From the NCBI RefSeq assembly GCF_036014115.1, contig NZ_CP107913.1, positions 1,612,001 to 1,676,000 on the forward strand: 64,000 nucleotides of DNA, read 5' to 3'. This document shows, piece after piece, positions 52,558-62,957 of this stretch. The notes under the pieces were generated by a model that did not search any database, had not been told where the DNA came from, and saw only the letters and a list, made by a program, of their open reading frames with translations. Position 1 is the first letter of the stretch, and each line of letters opens with the position of its first letter. The position numbers were made by a program, and so were the translations under genes. The stretch comes from Streptomyces sp. NBC_00448 (lineage in GTDB: Bacteria > Actinomycetota > Actinomycetes > Streptomycetales > Streptomycetaceae).

Positions 52558-53601
52558 TCACCAACCTTCTTGGCCGTAGCCGACACCCGGGGCAGTGGGG
52601 GCGTGCAGCATCCCGTCGGAACTCACCGCGGCCTCGCGTACGACGGGATTGGAGTACACGAGCGACTCGTAGTACGTGGTGTTCGAGATGGCCATGCACA
52701 GGTGGGCGTTGACGATGCCCGATCCGTGCACCTCGGCCCGGAGTTGAAAGCTGTCGGCGAGGTGGGCGATCCTGAGCGCACCGGTGACGCCGCCCTTGTA
52801 CTGCGCACTCGTCCGCACGTAGCCCGCGGTGCCGGCCGCGATGAAGTCCGCCGCGTTCAGGTGCGCGCCGTCCGAGGTCTCCGCGACGAGCAGGGGGACG
52901 CGCACTCGTTCGCTGAGCCATCGGTACGCGGTGACGCTGAACTCCCGCATCGGTTCCTCGTACCAGGTGTACCCGGCCTCGGTGAGCGCCTGGCCCACGT
53001 AGACGGCGTCGGCCAGGTCGAAGCCGGCCGAGCCGTCGTACATCAGCGGCACCGCGTCACCGACGTGGGCGCGTAGCTTCTGGCACAGCTCGGCGTCCGC
53101 CCGGGGGTCTCCCCAGGCGTGCAGCTTGATCGCGGAGTAGCCCGCCTCCAGGCACTGGTCGGCGACATCGAGATACTCCGCCACGCTGGAGAAGGTGACC
53201 GTGCTCGCATAGGCGGGCAACGCGTCGCGGTAGGAACCGAGCAGACGGTACAGCGGCATTCCCGCGGCCTTCGCCGCGAGGTCCCACAAGGCGACGTCGA
53301 CCAGTCCGAGCGCATAGATCGGAAACTCTTCTATCCGGTCCAGTTCCCACAGGCGGTGCCAGAGCAGTTCCCGGGCGAGCGGGTCCTGGCCCAGCAGGTC
53401 CGCACGGATTCGGCGCTCCACCAGGTCGGCCACGATGATGCCGCGCCGGGTGTGCGCCTCCCCCTCCAGGCCGTCATCGGTACGGATGCGCAGGATGCCC
53501 CCGGTCACCGGACTCTCGGAGCCCGGCAGCCCGTCGCGCCAGCGGAACGGCGGTTGCGCGGGCAGATCGACGAGTTCCACCGTGATGTCAGTGATACGCA
53601 T
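52558..53601 (-). CDS. enolase-superfamily dehydratase/epimerase (mandelate racemase group)
   Basis: The 347-residue protein has the superfamily capping domain (ITVELVDLPAQPPFRWRDG) and barrel. The catalytic K-x-H region is SAIKLHAWGDPRAD near residue 160. Metal ligands are in LMYDGSAGFD, YEEPMREF and LLVAETSDGAH, and a late His is in RAEVHGSGIVN. Such enzymes abstract the alpha proton of a carboxylate, mostly dehydrating or epimerising acid sugars. The substrate cannot be told; next to a FadR regulator and glycoside genes, a sugar acid is likely. ATG at 53601. Confidence 0.88.
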   Translation of the reverse strand: MRITDITVELVDLPAQPPFRWRDGLPGSESPVTGGILRIRTDDGLEGEAHTRRGIIVADLVERRIRADLLGQDPLARELLWHRLWELDRIEEFPIYALGLVDVALWDLAAKAAGMPLYRLLGSYRDALPAYASTVTFSSVAEYLDVADQCLEAGYSAIKLHAWGDPRADAELCQKLRAHVGDAVPLMYDGSAGFDLADAVYVGQALTEAGYTWYEEPMREFSVTAYRWLSERVRVPLLVAETSDGAHLNAADFIAAGTAGYVRTSAQYKGGVTGALRIAHLADSFQLRAEVHGSGIVNAHLCMAISNTTYYESLVYSNPVVREAAVSSDGMLHAPTAPGVGYGQEGW

Positions 53602-53633
53602 GACCGTCCTTCGGGTCCCTGGAATCGTGTGGA

Positions 53634-54404
53634 TCAGGAAGAAGCGTCGTCGCCGGGAAGCAGCCGCTTGCGGATCTCCCGCTGGAACTGGCTGACCGTC
53701 ATGTCGATGTGCGCGGCCATCAGAGAGGCCGCCCGCTCGTCGTCTCCCGAAGCGATGGCCACCCCGATCGCCTGGTGCTGCTCGGCGGCCACGACGAGGG
53801 AGCCGCCCGCGGCGCCGGCCAGCCCTATGACACTGACCTGCCGCTGCAGACGTTGCACGGAGTCGACCGTCGCGGCGAAGAACGTGTTCGTCGCCGCTGC
53901 GCCGACGGCGGCGTGGAACACCTCATCGGCCTGGTTGAAGACCTCGATGTCGCCCTCGGTCGCCGCCTCCATCGACCGGGTGGCCGCCTCGCGGATCGCC
54001 TTGACCTGCGCGGGAGTTGCCCGCTGCGCGGCCAGTCCCGCCGTCGCGGTCTCCACGTGCCGGCGGAACTCGAACATCTCGTCCACCTGCCGCAGGTCGG
54101 CGGGCAGGAACTTCGAGAACGACTCCTGCCAGCGCGCACCCTCGGGTTCGGCGACGTAGATGCCGCGGCCCTTCTGCACGGAAAGGCGGCCCACCGCCGA
54201 GAGGATCTTCACCGCTTCCCTCACCACGGTCCGGCTCATCTCGACCGCGTCGGCCAGATCCTTCTCGGTGGGCAGGCGGGTACCGGGGGCCAGTTGCTCC
54301 TTGACGATGTACTCAAGGATGCGTTCGGCCGCGATCTCGTAACCGGGCCGGTAGCCGCCCGCACCGGACGCCGGACGACTCCTGGATGGCGGTTCAAGCG
54401 TCAC
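53634..54404 (-). CDS. FadR-subfamily GntR regulator
   Basis: The 256-residue protein has a GntR winged helix at residues 22-90 (RILEYIVKEQLAPGTRLPTEKDLADAVEMSRTVVREAVKILSAVGRLSVQKGRGIYV). An FCD ligand domain follows (MFEFRRHVETATAGLAAQRAT, FNQADEVFHAAVGAAATNTFF, EQHQAIGVAIASGDDERAASLMAAHI) with the Asp and His that bind a metal and carboxylate ligand. It sits 33 bp upstream of the enolase-superfamily gene on the same strand and faces the plus-strand glycoside genes, so it probably controls both. GTG at 54404 has GAGAGGG. Confidence 0.92.
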   Translation of the reverse strand: MTLEPPSRSRPASGAGGYRPGYEIAAERILEYIVKEQLAPGTRLPTEKDLADAVEMSRTVVREAVKILSAVGRLSVQKGRGIYVAEPEGARWQESFSKFLPADLRQVDEMFEFRRHVETATAGLAAQRATPAQVKAIREAATRSMEAATEGDIEVFNQADEVFHAAVGAAATNTFFAATVDSVQRLQRQVSVIGLAGAAGGSLVVAAEQHQAIGVAIASGDDERAASLMAAHIDMTVSQFQREIRKRLLPGDDASS

Positions 54405-54856
54405 GTCGTATCCCTCTCACATCACCTGGGCTGCCTGCGGAACCGGCCTGACGCGCCCGCCTCACCCCGTGCATGTTTCATATCTATTCATCCGCTCAGT
54501 GCCTCAGTTAATCATAACCAAGCCCTTGACGCGAGAGGTCGGGCGCGCTCAGACTCGTCTCGCTCCGGGTGGGCTGTACACCGTCCCACCCCTGCGGTCT
54601 CGCCACTGGAAGTCGATCTCGCCCAGGCGTGAGTACCTCGCACGTCCGGACCGCTCGCGGCCGGTGACGACAGAGTGCCACAGCGGTATTTCCGATACAT
54701 GTCGACGCACTTCGCAGGAGAGGCGCTTGCCATGCGTAGTCGATCAGCCAGAAGTCCGTGGTGCGGCCGGTGGTCCGCGACCCCTTGGGGAACTCCTCTC
54801 GCGGTCCCCGGCCTGCTCACGGGCACGGCGGGCGGCCTGACGAAAGGACTCCGGGC
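54405..54856. promoter_or_regulatory. divergent control region of the glycoside locus
   Basis: These 450 bases separate the FadR gene from the oxidoreductase gene. The part 54473-54530 is notably AT-rich (TGTTTCATATCTATTCATCC, TTAATCATAACC) against GC-rich surroundings. It is followed by TTGACG, a possible -35 element. No gene is supported. GntR-type sites such as T-n-G-T-n3-A-C-n-A could lie here but none is a clean match. Confidence 0.5.
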
Positions 54857-56077
54857 ATGAACGACCTCAGGCTCGGCGTGATCGGCCTGGGCATCCGCAG
54901 CGATCTCGTCGGCCTCGCCCACCGACCGGGATCGGGGGCTCGGCTGGTGGCCTGTTGCGACCGCGATCCGGTCCAACTCCGCCAGGCCCGGGACCGATTC
55001 GCTCCCGGCGTGCTCGCCGTGTCGAACCACCGCGATCTGCTGCGAGCGGACCTCGACGGCGTCTTCGTCCTCACCCCGGACCACACCCACGAGGCGATCG
55101 GCCTGGACTTCCTACGGGCCGGGGTCCCGGTGTTCCTGGACAAGCCGCTCGCCATCACCACCGCGGGGTGCGACCGGCTGCTGGCCACCGCCCGGGAGAG
55201 CGGGACACCGCTCTATGTCGGCCACAACATGCGGCACATGCCGGTCGTCACCGCCATCCGCCAGGTCATCGCGGAAGGACACATCGGCGCGGTGAAGGCG
55301 ATCTGGTGCCGCCACTTCGTCGGCCACGGCGGGGACTTCTACTTCAGGGACTGGCACGCCGACCGGCGCAACACCACCGGTCTGCTGCTGCAGAAGGGAG
55401 CCCACGACATCGACGTCATCCACTGGCTCGCCGGCGGGTACTCCCGTCGGGTGAACGCCATGGGCGGGCTGACGGTCTACGGGACCATCGGCTCGCGCCG
55501 GGAGCGCACCGGGGAGCGCATGACGGACTGGCTCGCGCCCGACGCGAACTGGCCGCCGCTCAGCCTGCGCGACCTCAATCCGGTCGTCGACGTCGAGGAC
55601 CTGAGCATGATGCAGATGCAGCTGGACAACGGCGTGTTCGCCAGTTACCAGCAGTGCCACTTCACACCGGACTACTGGCGCAACTACACCGTCATCGGCA
55701 CCGAGGGGCGGCTGGAGAACTTCGGCGACGCCGAGGGGGCGGTCGTCAAGGTGTGGAACCGCCGGTCGGACTACCGGGTGGACGCCGACATCACCGTGCC
55801 CGTCCACACGCCGCCCGGCACGCACGGGGGCGCGGACCCCGTCCTCATCGAGGAGTTCCTGCGGTTCCTCACCGACGGCGGCACCACCGTCACCTCCCCT
55901 GTCGCCGCCCGCGAGGCGGTCGCCGCCGGGTACGCCGCCACCGTCTCCCTGCGCAACGGGGGCCAGGTGGTCGAGGTGCCGCCACCCGACCGCGCGACGG
56001 CCGCGTACTTCGACGGTGTCCAGGCCGGGCCCCGCACGAGCCGGCCGCGCACCGGGGGTCCGACCATCCGGAGCTGA
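54857..56077 (+). CDS. Gfo/Idh/MocA-family oxidoreductase
   Basis: The 406-residue protein has an N-terminal Rossmann fold (LRLGVIGLGIRSDLVGLAH), LTPDHTHEAIGLDFLRAGVPVFLDKPLA with the conserved E/D-K-P motif, and the substrate half with GLLLQKGAHDIDVIHWLAGG, where Lys, His and Asp form the usual active set. Family members oxidise or reduce sugars or inositols with NAD(P). ATG at 54857 has AAAGGA. It opens the plus-strand run that leads to the two secreted hydrolase genes. Confidence 0.9.
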   Translation: MNDLRLGVIGLGIRSDLVGLAHRPGSGARLVACCDRDPVQLRQARDRFAPGVLAVSNHRDLLRADLDGVFVLTPDHTHEAIGLDFLRAGVPVFLDKPLAITTAGCDRLLATARESGTPLYVGHNMRHMPVVTAIRQVIAEGHIGAVKAIWCRHFVGHGGDFYFRDWHADRRNTTGLLLQKGAHDIDVIHWLAGGYSRRVNAMGGLTVYGTIGSRRERTGERMTDWLAPDANWPPLSLRDLNPVVDVEDLSMMQMQLDNGVFASYQQCHFTPDYWRNYTVIGTEGRLENFGDAEGAVVKVWNRRSDYRVDADITVPVHTPPGTHGGADPVLIEEFLRFLTDGGTTVTSPVAAREAVAAGYAATVSLRNGGQVVEVPPPDRATAAYFDGVQAGPRTSRPRTGGPTIRS

Positions 56078-56182
56078 ACCGGAGCACCCGGCCGCGACGC
56101 CCCGCGCGGGCGTTCGGCCCCGCTCCGGCACGCCCGCGCTTCACACACTGACGCACTCATCCCACCCGAAAGGGACGATCTC

Positions 56183-58963
56183 GTGGGAAAGCGACGAAGC
56201 ACGACCCTGAGAGCAGCGGTACCGGTGCTGGTCCTCGTCATGGCGGCCGGTTTCGCGCCTGCCGCGCAGGCCGCCTCCACCGCACGCCAGTTCACCATCC
56301 AGGCCGGTGCGCTGCGCATCGGCCTGGACTCCACGGGCACGGTCACCAGCCTGATCGACCCGGCCCACCACCGGGACTACGCCGACGCCCAGCATCGGAC
56401 CCCGCTGATCAGGCTCGTCGTCGACGGCGCCGAGCAGAGGCCCACCGCCCTGTCGTACGACGCGGCGAAGTCGACGTACACCTTCACCTTCGGCGGGAAG
56501 GGCGTCACGGTCGGCGTCCGCGTCACCGCCGACGCCGGCTACTCCACGCTCGAAGCGACCAGCGTCGACGCCCCCACCGGAGTGGACGTGCAGACCCTGC
56601 TGTGGGGCCCGATCACCACCAGCATCACCCAGACCGTCGGTGAGACCGTCGGGGTGGTCCACGACGGCGACTTCGCGATCGGCATCCACGAACTCAACGA
56701 CAAGACGGTCGGCGGCTGGCCCGACGAGTACGACAACCTGACCTACCCCGACGGGCCCCCGAAGGTCGGCGTTTCGTCCAGTTGGGCCTTCGGCTGGTTC
56801 AGCGCGTCCCAGACCGACTGGGGCAGCATCCTGCAGGCGTACACGTACGACTACACCAAGACCCGCCACCGGTACGTGGGATGGGGGGACAGCCACGAAC
56901 CGAACGAGCCGGTCACCGCGTTGAGCGGCGACGACGCGCAGATCAAGGGCTCCAAGATCGCGCTGTTCGGCACCGCGCCCGGCGACGTCCTCAACACCCT
57001 CTCGCACATCGAGACCGGGCAGGGCCTGCCACACACGAAAGTGGACGGCCAGTGGGAGAAGACCTCACAGGGCGCGTCCCAGTCCTTCCTGGTCCTGAGC
57101 GACCTCGACACCGCCGACGTCACGGACGCCGACAAGTACGCCACCCAGGCGGGGATGCGCTACGTCTACTCGCTGCCGGGCGCGGACGGGCCGTGGCAGT
57201 CCGCCGGGCACTACCGGTTCGACTCCGCCTTCGGTGGCTCGGACGCCGGCGCGACCCGGCTGGCCGCCACGGCGGCGACCGGCGGGGAACGAGTGGGCGT
57301 GCACACCCTGTCCAATCTGGTCGACACCAACGACCCGTATGTGACGCCGGTTCCCGATCAGGGGCTGGCGACGATGGGCTCGGTCAAGCTGACCAGGCCA
57401 CTGGATGCGACGTCGAAGACGGTGTACGTCGACTCGGACTCCGTGTTCACCGGCGGGAACGAGAACGTCCTGCGGGTCGGGGACGAACTGCTGAACTTCG
57501 GCGCGGTGACCAAGGTGCCGGGCTCCGCGAGCGAGTACCAGGTCGCCATCGACTCCCGCGCCCTGTGGGGGACGACCGCGGCCTCGTACCCGGCCGGCAC
57601 CGACCTGACCCGGATGCAGCGCTACGCCTACGGCGAGTTCGTCGCCGGCATGCCGCAGATCCCCGAGGTCGCCGGCCGGCTCGCGCAGATCTTCAACACC
57701 ACCGGGATCAAGGCCATGTCCTTCGACGGCCTGGAGACCGCCACCCTCACCGGGTACGGAACCTTCGCGACCAACAAGCTGGTCAACGGCATGTACCGGA
57801 AGATCGACTCCACCGACGACTTCATCTCCGAGGCCAGCAACGTCCTTCCGGGCACCTGGGACGCGACCGGCCGGGCGAGCTGGGGCGAGACCTGTTGCAC
57901 CAGCCTGCAGGAGCGCTACGACCACCAGTCCTACTACCAGCGCAACTACCTGCCCCAGATGATGGGCTGGGTCTCCTACAGTCCGAGCGACTCGGTCCTC
58001 TCCCAGGAGTGGCAGCTCTCCAAGATGGCCGCCTTCAACGCCGGCGCCGGACTACAGGCCAGCGTCTCCGCCCTCAAGTCGAGCGGCAACACCGACCAGG
58101 TCCTGGGCGCCTGGAAGGAGTGGGAGGCCGCCCGCAACGCCCACGCCTTCACCCAGACCCAGATGACGGCCATGCGGGACCCGAACTCCTACTGGCACCT
58201 GGCGACCGTGCGACCGGGCAAGGAGTGGAACCTCTCCAACGTCGAATACCCGGCAACCGCACTGAGCGCGCCGAGCGACGGCACCACCAGCACATGGACG
58301 TACACGAACACGCATGACGCGCAGCCGCTGCAGTTCCAGTTGCAGGCTTCCGGCGGCAGCGTGACGAACCCGTCGGTCACCCTCAACGGCAAGACCGTCA
58401 CCTTCCCCACCACCGTGCCCACCGACGGCTACCTCGTCGCCGACGGCACCAGCACCGCCAAGGTCTACGACAAAACCTGGCACCAACTCACCACCGTCAC
58501 CGCCCAAGGCGCCGCCACCTACACCACCGGCGACCAGAACATCAGCTACACCGCGACCGGCACCAACGGCTCCACCGCCAAGATCCGCTTCCTCACCTAC
58601 AGCGCACCCCAACACGTCAAAGCCCCGGTCACGATGGACGCCCCGACCACCGTCCAGCGCGGCAGCACCGCCACGGTCACCTCGACCTACACCAACACCG
58701 GCACCACCACCCTCCACCACACCACCCTGTCCCTGGTCGTGCCCAAGGGCTGGACCGCCAAAGCCACCCACGGCGCCGGCACCCACACCCTCGCCCCCGG
58801 CAGGACCATGACCGCCACCTGGCACCTCACACCCCCCGCCGATGCCAAGCCGGGCGCCAACCCCCTGGTGACACAAGCCACCTACGACGGCGCCCGGACC
58901 AGCACCGAGACCACCGCACAGATCACGGTGCCCGCTCAGTCACGCGATCGAGGAGTCAGCTGA
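56183..58963 (+). CDS. large secreted hydrolase-like protein with C-terminal NEW3-type domain
   Basis: The 926-residue protein has a signal peptide (basic start, core VPVLVLVMAAGF, cleavage after AQAA near residue 31). Next come a beta-rich domain to about 260, a middle region probably containing a barrel (IKAMSFDGLETATLTGYG near 514, QRNYLPQMMGWVSYSP near 590), and from about 815 a NEW3-like beta domain (TTVQRGSTATVTSTYTNTG). I could not assign a glycoside hydrolase family. Asp/Glu in SFDGLE are candidate catalytic residues. The gene overlaps the GH3 gene by one base. A partial paralogue starts at 62958. Confidence 0.82.
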   Translation: MGKRRSTTLRAAVPVLVLVMAAGFAPAAQAASTARQFTIQAGALRIGLDSTGTVTSLIDPAHHRDYADAQHRTPLIRLVVDGAEQRPTALSYDAAKSTYTFTFGGKGVTVGVRVTADAGYSTLEATSVDAPTGVDVQTLLWGPITTSITQTVGETVGVVHDGDFAIGIHELNDKTVGGWPDEYDNLTYPDGPPKVGVSSSWAFGWFSASQTDWGSILQAYTYDYTKTRHRYVGWGDSHEPNEPVTALSGDDAQIKGSKIALFGTAPGDVLNTLSHIETGQGLPHTKVDGQWEKTSQGASQSFLVLSDLDTADVTDADKYATQAGMRYVYSLPGADGPWQSAGHYRFDSAFGGSDAGATRLAATAATGGERVGVHTLSNLVDTNDPYVTPVPDQGLATMGSVKLTRPLDATSKTVYVDSDSVFTGGNENVLRVGDELLNFGAVTKVPGSASEYQVAIDSRALWGTTAASYPAGTDLTRMQRYAYGEFVAGMPQIPEVAGRLAQIFNTTGIKAMSFDGLETATLTGYGTFATNKLVNGMYRKIDSTDDFISEASNVLPGTWDATGRASWGETCCTSLQERYDHQSYYQRNYLPQMMGWVSYSPSDSVLSQEWQLSKMAAFNAGAGLQASVSALKSSGNTDQVLGAWKEWEAARNAHAFTQTQMTAMRDPNSYWHLATVRPGKEWNLSNVEYPATALSAPSDGTTSTWTYTNTHDAQPLQFQLQASGGSVTNPSVTLNGKTVTFPTTVPTDGYLVADGTSTAKVYDKTWHQLTTVTAQGAATYTTGDQNISYTATGTNGSTAKIRFLTYSAPQHVKAPVTMDAPTTVQRGSTATVTSTYTNTGTTTLHHTTLSLVVPKGWTAKATHGAGTHTLAPGRTMTATWHLTPPADAKPGANPLVTQATYDGARTSTETTAQITVPAQSRDRGVS

Positions 58964-61900
58964 TGGCACACCGCAGTTCCCCGCGCCGGCGCGTTCTCCT
59001 GGCCGTGCTCTCGTCGCTGGTCTGTGTGAGCGGCCTGGCCGGATTCTCGCGACCGGCGGCGGCAGCGGACACCGAACCGATCTACCTGGACACCCACTAC
59101 TCCTTCCAGGAGCGCGCCGCCGACCTGGTCTCGCGGATGACGCTCGACGAGAAGGTCCAGCAGCTGAACTCCGACGGCATCGGCGGCATCCCCCGGCTCG
59201 GAGTGCAGGACTACTCCTACGGCAGTGAAGGCCAGCACGGCGTCAACGACCTCGGGAACGACACCGACCCGGGACCGACCGACGGCGGCGCCCACAAGCC
59301 GGTGCACGCGACGAGCTTCCCCAGCAACTTCGCCGCCACGATGAGCTGGGACAAGAGCCTGATGTACCAGGAGACCACCGCGATCTCGGACGAGGCACGC
59401 GGTTTCCTGGACAAGTCCCTGTGGGGCGTCGCGCAGAACGACCTGGGACTGTCGGCGGCGAACTACGGCGCGCTGTCCTACTGGGCGCCCAACGTCAACA
59501 TGGACCGCGACCCGCGATGGGGCCGCACCAACGAGGCCTTCGGCGAGGACCCGTACCTGGTCGCGCAGATGGCCGGCGCCTACGTCAACGGCGACCAGGG
59601 CCAGACACCGGACGGCAAGCCGACCGGGAAGTACCTGAAGGTCGCCGCGACGGCCAAGCACTACTCCCTCTACAACGTGGAGGACAACCGGTTCGCCAGC
59701 GACTCGGTCGCCGGCGACGCGGACATCCACGACTACTACACCGCGCCGTTCAAGAGCCTGATCGAGAACTCCCACGTCGCCGGACTGATGACCGCGTACG
59801 ACGAGGTCAACGGCACCCCGACGGTGGCGAACACGTACCTGGACAACCAGATCGCCCAGCGCAGTTACGGTTTCGACGGGTACACCACCTCCGACTGCGG
59901 CGGCGTGGAGACGGTGTACGGAAACGGCGGGTCCGGCGCCAACTGGGCTCCGCCCGGGTGGACCACCGACAAGCAGGGCCGCGGCGGCACCTGGACCGAC
60001 ACCGCCACCGGGCAGAAGATCCCTGCCATGGCGGGCGGGCAGGCCTGGGCGCTGCGGGCCGGCACCGACTCCAACTGCGGCGGCCCCGAGGCGACCCCGC
60101 AGAACATCGGGGAGGCGATCAAGGACGGTGTGCTCAGCGAGGGGGTGATCGACAACGCGCTGGTGCACATGTTCACCGTCCGCATGGAGACCGGCGAGTT
60201 CGACCCCCCGAGCGAGAACCCCTACACGAAGATCACCAAGGACGTGATCCAGTCTCCGGCGCACCAGTCGCTGGCGCGGAAGGTCGCGGACAACTCGCTG
60301 GTGCTGCTGAAGAACGACAAGGTGGCCGGGACGAACGCGCCGCTGCTGCCGGCGGACCCCGCCAAGCTCGGCAAGGTCGTCATCCTCGGGAACCTGGCCG
60401 ACCAGGTGACCCTCGGCGGCTACTCCAGCTCCCCCAAGCTCCAGGTCAGTGCCGTGCAGGGCATCACCGACCAGGTCAAGGCCGCCCACCCGGGCGCCGA
60501 CGTGGTCTTCGACGCGGCGAACACCTCCTCCACCGCGAACTCCGGCACACCCGCGGTGCTGTCCGCGCGGACCACCGCGGACATCAAGAGCGCCGACCTG
60601 GTCGTGGTGTTCGTCGGCACCACGACGGACAACACGAACGAGGGCCTCGATCGCGGCAACCTGAACATGCCGGGCAACTACGACTCCCTGATCAGCCAGG
60701 TGACGGCGATCGGGAACCCCCGTACCGCGCTGGCGATCCAGTCGGACGGTCCGGTCAGAATCGACGACGTCCAGGGCGAGTTCCCCGCCGTGGTCTACAG
60801 CTCCTACAACGGGGAGAGCCAGGGCGATGCGCTGGCGGACGTGCTGTTCGGCAAGCAGAACCCCAGCGGGCACCTGGACTTCACCTGGTACAAGGACGCC
60901 TCGCAGCTGCCGGCGATGAGCGACTACGGTCTGACACCGGCCGCCACGGGCGGGCTGGGCCGCACCTACCAGTACTTCACCGGGACACCGACGTACCCGT
61001 TCGGCTACGGGCTGAGCTACAGCACCTTCGCCTACTCCCACATCAAGGCCGACAGGTCCTCGGTGTCGGCCGACGGCACGGTGAAGGTCGGCTTCGACGT
61101 GCGGAACACCGGCAGCGTGCCGGGGGCGACGGTCGCCCAGCTGTACGCTTCGACGCCGTTCAGCGTGCCGGGAGTGGAACTCCCCAAGGAGCGGCTGGCG
61201 GGATTCGAGAAGACCCGGGTACTGCAACCGGGCACCGGCCAGCACGTCGTGCTCCAGGTCAAGGTCTCCGACCTGGCCCTGTGGGACAGCAAGGCGGCGA
61301 AGAACGTCGTCCACGACGGCCCCTACCGGTTCCAGGTCGGCCCGGACGCCGCCGACATCGCCGGTGCCGCCACGGTGGACGTGCACGGCACCTGGACACC
61401 GAAGGTGCAGACCGTCACGGTGCAGCCGGAGAACGTGGAGTACACGGCGGGCGAGACCCTCGACCTCACCGGCAGGAACCAGTGGATCAAGGACGACACC
61501 ACGCCTGCCAATGAACCGGACCGCAATATGAGCGTCCAGGCCGACCACGTCGTGGAGGCGGTCGCCAACGACGGCTCGTTCCTCGACCTGGCCAAGGCAC
61601 ACGTCCGCTACAGCAGCAGCGACCCCTCCGTGGCCACGGTCGACGGCAAGGGCCTCGTCACCGCCGTCGGCAACGGCGTCGCCACGATCAAGGCGACCGT
61701 CGACGGCGTCACCGGTTCCGTGCCGATCACCGTGCACCACACGCTCGCCGTCACCGCGCCGCAGATCGCGAAGGCCGGCTCCACCACGACGGTGACCACG
61801 ACGTACACCAACTCCGGCTCCCGCACGCTGCGGAACGCCTCGGTGGCCCTGACGCCTGCGAGCGGACTCACCGTGCGGGCGACCTCGCCGACCGCCTTCG

Positions 61901-62595
61901 CCGCGATCGCCCCCGGGCGGTCCGTCACGTCCACCTGGCAGATCACCGCACCCGCGGACGCCAAGCCCGGCAGCTACCCGCTGTCGGCGCGGGCCACCTA
62001 CGCCGGTGCGCGGAGCGACGACGAAACGGTCGGCCAGGTCGTGGTGGCCTATCCCTCGGTGAGCGCCACGTTCGACAACGTCGGGATCAGCGACGACGCC
62101 TCCCCCGGCGAGGGTGACTTCGACGGCGGCGGCCGGAGCTTCTCGGCCCAGACCCTCGCCGCGGCCGGGCTCACCCCCGGGGCCCAGGTCACCCATGACG
62201 GCGTGACCTTCACCTGGCCGAACTCCGCACCCGGCACACCCGACAACGTCATCGCCGGCGGCCAGTCCTTCCCGCTCACCGGAACCGGCGGCACGCTCGG
62301 CTTCCTGGCCACCGGCGCGGGCGACGCCTCGGGCACCGGCACCGTCACCTACACCGACGGCACCACCCAGGCCTACTCCCTCGCCGTCAACGACTGGACC
62401 GACAACAACGCCCCCGCCCCCGGCAGCGACATCCTCGCCACCCTCCCCCACCGCAACGCCAGCGGAGGCGGCAGTACCGACATCCCCGTCCACGTCTACG
62501 GCACCACCGTCGCCCTCCAGCCCGGCAAGACGGTCGCCTACCTGACCCTCCCCGACGCGCCGAGCCTGCACGTCTTCGCCACCGCGATCGGCTGA
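58963..62595 (+). CDS. secreted multidomain GH3 glycosidase
   Basis: The 1210-residue protein has a signal peptide ending near AAAA (residue 35) and a GH3 N-domain with GSEGQHGVND, NMDRDPRWGRTNEAFGEDPYL, AKHYSLYNVEDNR and the nucleophile Asp in GYTTSDCGGVET near 305. Then come a GH3 C-domain (NSLVLLKND, YPFGYGLSYSTFAY) and an Fn3-like domain. From about 870 follow a Big2-type Ig domain (YSSSDPSVATVDGKGLVTAV), a NEW3-like domain and a terminal beta domain. GH3 enzymes release beta-glucose, beta-xylose or related sugars. The ATG at 58963 has GAGGAG. It is expected to act with the preceding protein outside the cell. Confidence 0.92.
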   Translation: MAHRSSPRRRVLLAVLSSLVCVSGLAGFSRPAAAADTEPIYLDTHYSFQERAADLVSRMTLDEKVQQLNSDGIGGIPRLGVQDYSYGSEGQHGVNDLGNDTDPGPTDGGAHKPVHATSFPSNFAATMSWDKSLMYQETTAISDEARGFLDKSLWGVAQNDLGLSAANYGALSYWAPNVNMDRDPRWGRTNEAFGEDPYLVAQMAGAYVNGDQGQTPDGKPTGKYLKVAATAKHYSLYNVEDNRFASDSVAGDADIHDYYTAPFKSLIENSHVAGLMTAYDEVNGTPTVANTYLDNQIAQRSYGFDGYTTSDCGGVETVYGNGGSGANWAPPGWTTDKQGRGGTWTDTATGQKIPAMAGGQAWALRAGTDSNCGGPEATPQNIGEAIKDGVLSEGVIDNALVHMFTVRMETGEFDPPSENPYTKITKDVIQSPAHQSLARKVADNSLVLLKNDKVAGTNAPLLPADPAKLGKVVILGNLADQVTLGGYSSSPKLQVSAVQGITDQVKAAHPGADVVFDAANTSSTANSGTPAVLSARTTADIKSADLVVVFVGTTTDNTNEGLDRGNLNMPGNYDSLISQVTAIGNPRTALAIQSDGPVRIDDVQGEFPAVVYSSYNGESQGDALADVLFGKQNPSGHLDFTWYKDASQLPAMSDYGLTPAATGGLGRTYQYFTGTPTYPFGYGLSYSTFAYSHIKADRSSVSADGTVKVGFDVRNTGSVPGATVAQLYASTPFSVPGVELPKERLAGFEKTRVLQPGTGQHVVLQVKVSDLALWDSKAAKNVVHDGPYRFQVGPDAADIAGAATVDVHGTWTPKVQTVTVQPENVEYTAGETLDLTGRNQWIKDDTTPANEPDRNMSVQADHVVEAVANDGSFLDLAKAHVRYSSSDPSVATVDGKGLVTAVGNGVATIKATVDGVTGSVPITVHHTLAVTAPQIAKAGSTTTVTTTYTNSGSRTLRNASVALTPASGLTVRATSPTAFAAIAPGRSVTSTWQITAPADAKPGSYPLSARATYAGARSDDETVGQVVVAYPSVSATFDNVGISDDASPGEGDFDGGGRSFSAQTLAAAGLTPGAQVTHDGVTFTWPNSAPGTPDNVIAGGQSFPLTGTGGTLGFLATGAGDASGTGTVTYTDGTTQAYSLAVNDWTDNNAPAPGSDILATLPHRNASGGGSTDIPVHVYGTTVALQPGKTVAYLTLPDAPSLHVFATAIG

Positions 62596-62645
62596 CCCGC
62601 GACGGGGAGCCGGCCTCGGATGCCCCCTGCACATCGGCGAGTACG

Positions 62646-62935
62646 CATGAGCGTCCGGGCCAGGTCATGGCCGCGACCGTCAACGGCGTCACCGGTTCCG
62701 TGGCCATCACCGTGCACCACTGACCCACCGTCAGCACGACCCGGCCGCGGGCAGCGCGAGGCCGGTTCCAGCACGCCGGTGACCACGATGTCCGCCGGCA
62801 CCGGCTCCGCGCTGTCCGCAACACCTCGGTAGCTCTGCCGCGCGCCGACGGGTTCATGGTCGGGCGACCTCACCGACCGCGTCGCCCCCGGGCAGTCCGT
62901 CATGTCCACACGGCAGGTCACCACACCCGCACTCA
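62646..62935 (+). pseudogene. decayed copy of the GH3 C-terminal part
   Basis: The stretch resembles pieces of 61527-61960 inside the GH3 gene. ATGAGCGTCC starts both; AACGGCGTCACCGGTTCCGT and ATCACCGTGCACCAC match the Big2 end; later parts resemble the NEW3 segment (CACGCCGGTGACCACGA, CGCAACACCTCGGT, GCCCCCGGGCAGTCCGTCA). Several internal deletions and a stop after CACCAC destroy the frame. It is a relic of a duplicated GH3 gene placed before the second hydrolase-like gene. Confidence 0.78.
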
Positions 62936-62957
62936 TCCACCCAGAAGAGGAGAACTC

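Noticed and set aside
58936..62634. 1232-residue open frame antisense to the GH3 gene
   Set aside because: It is a mirror of codon bias in GC-rich DNA. The plus-strand frame has a signal peptide and recognisable GH3 motifs.
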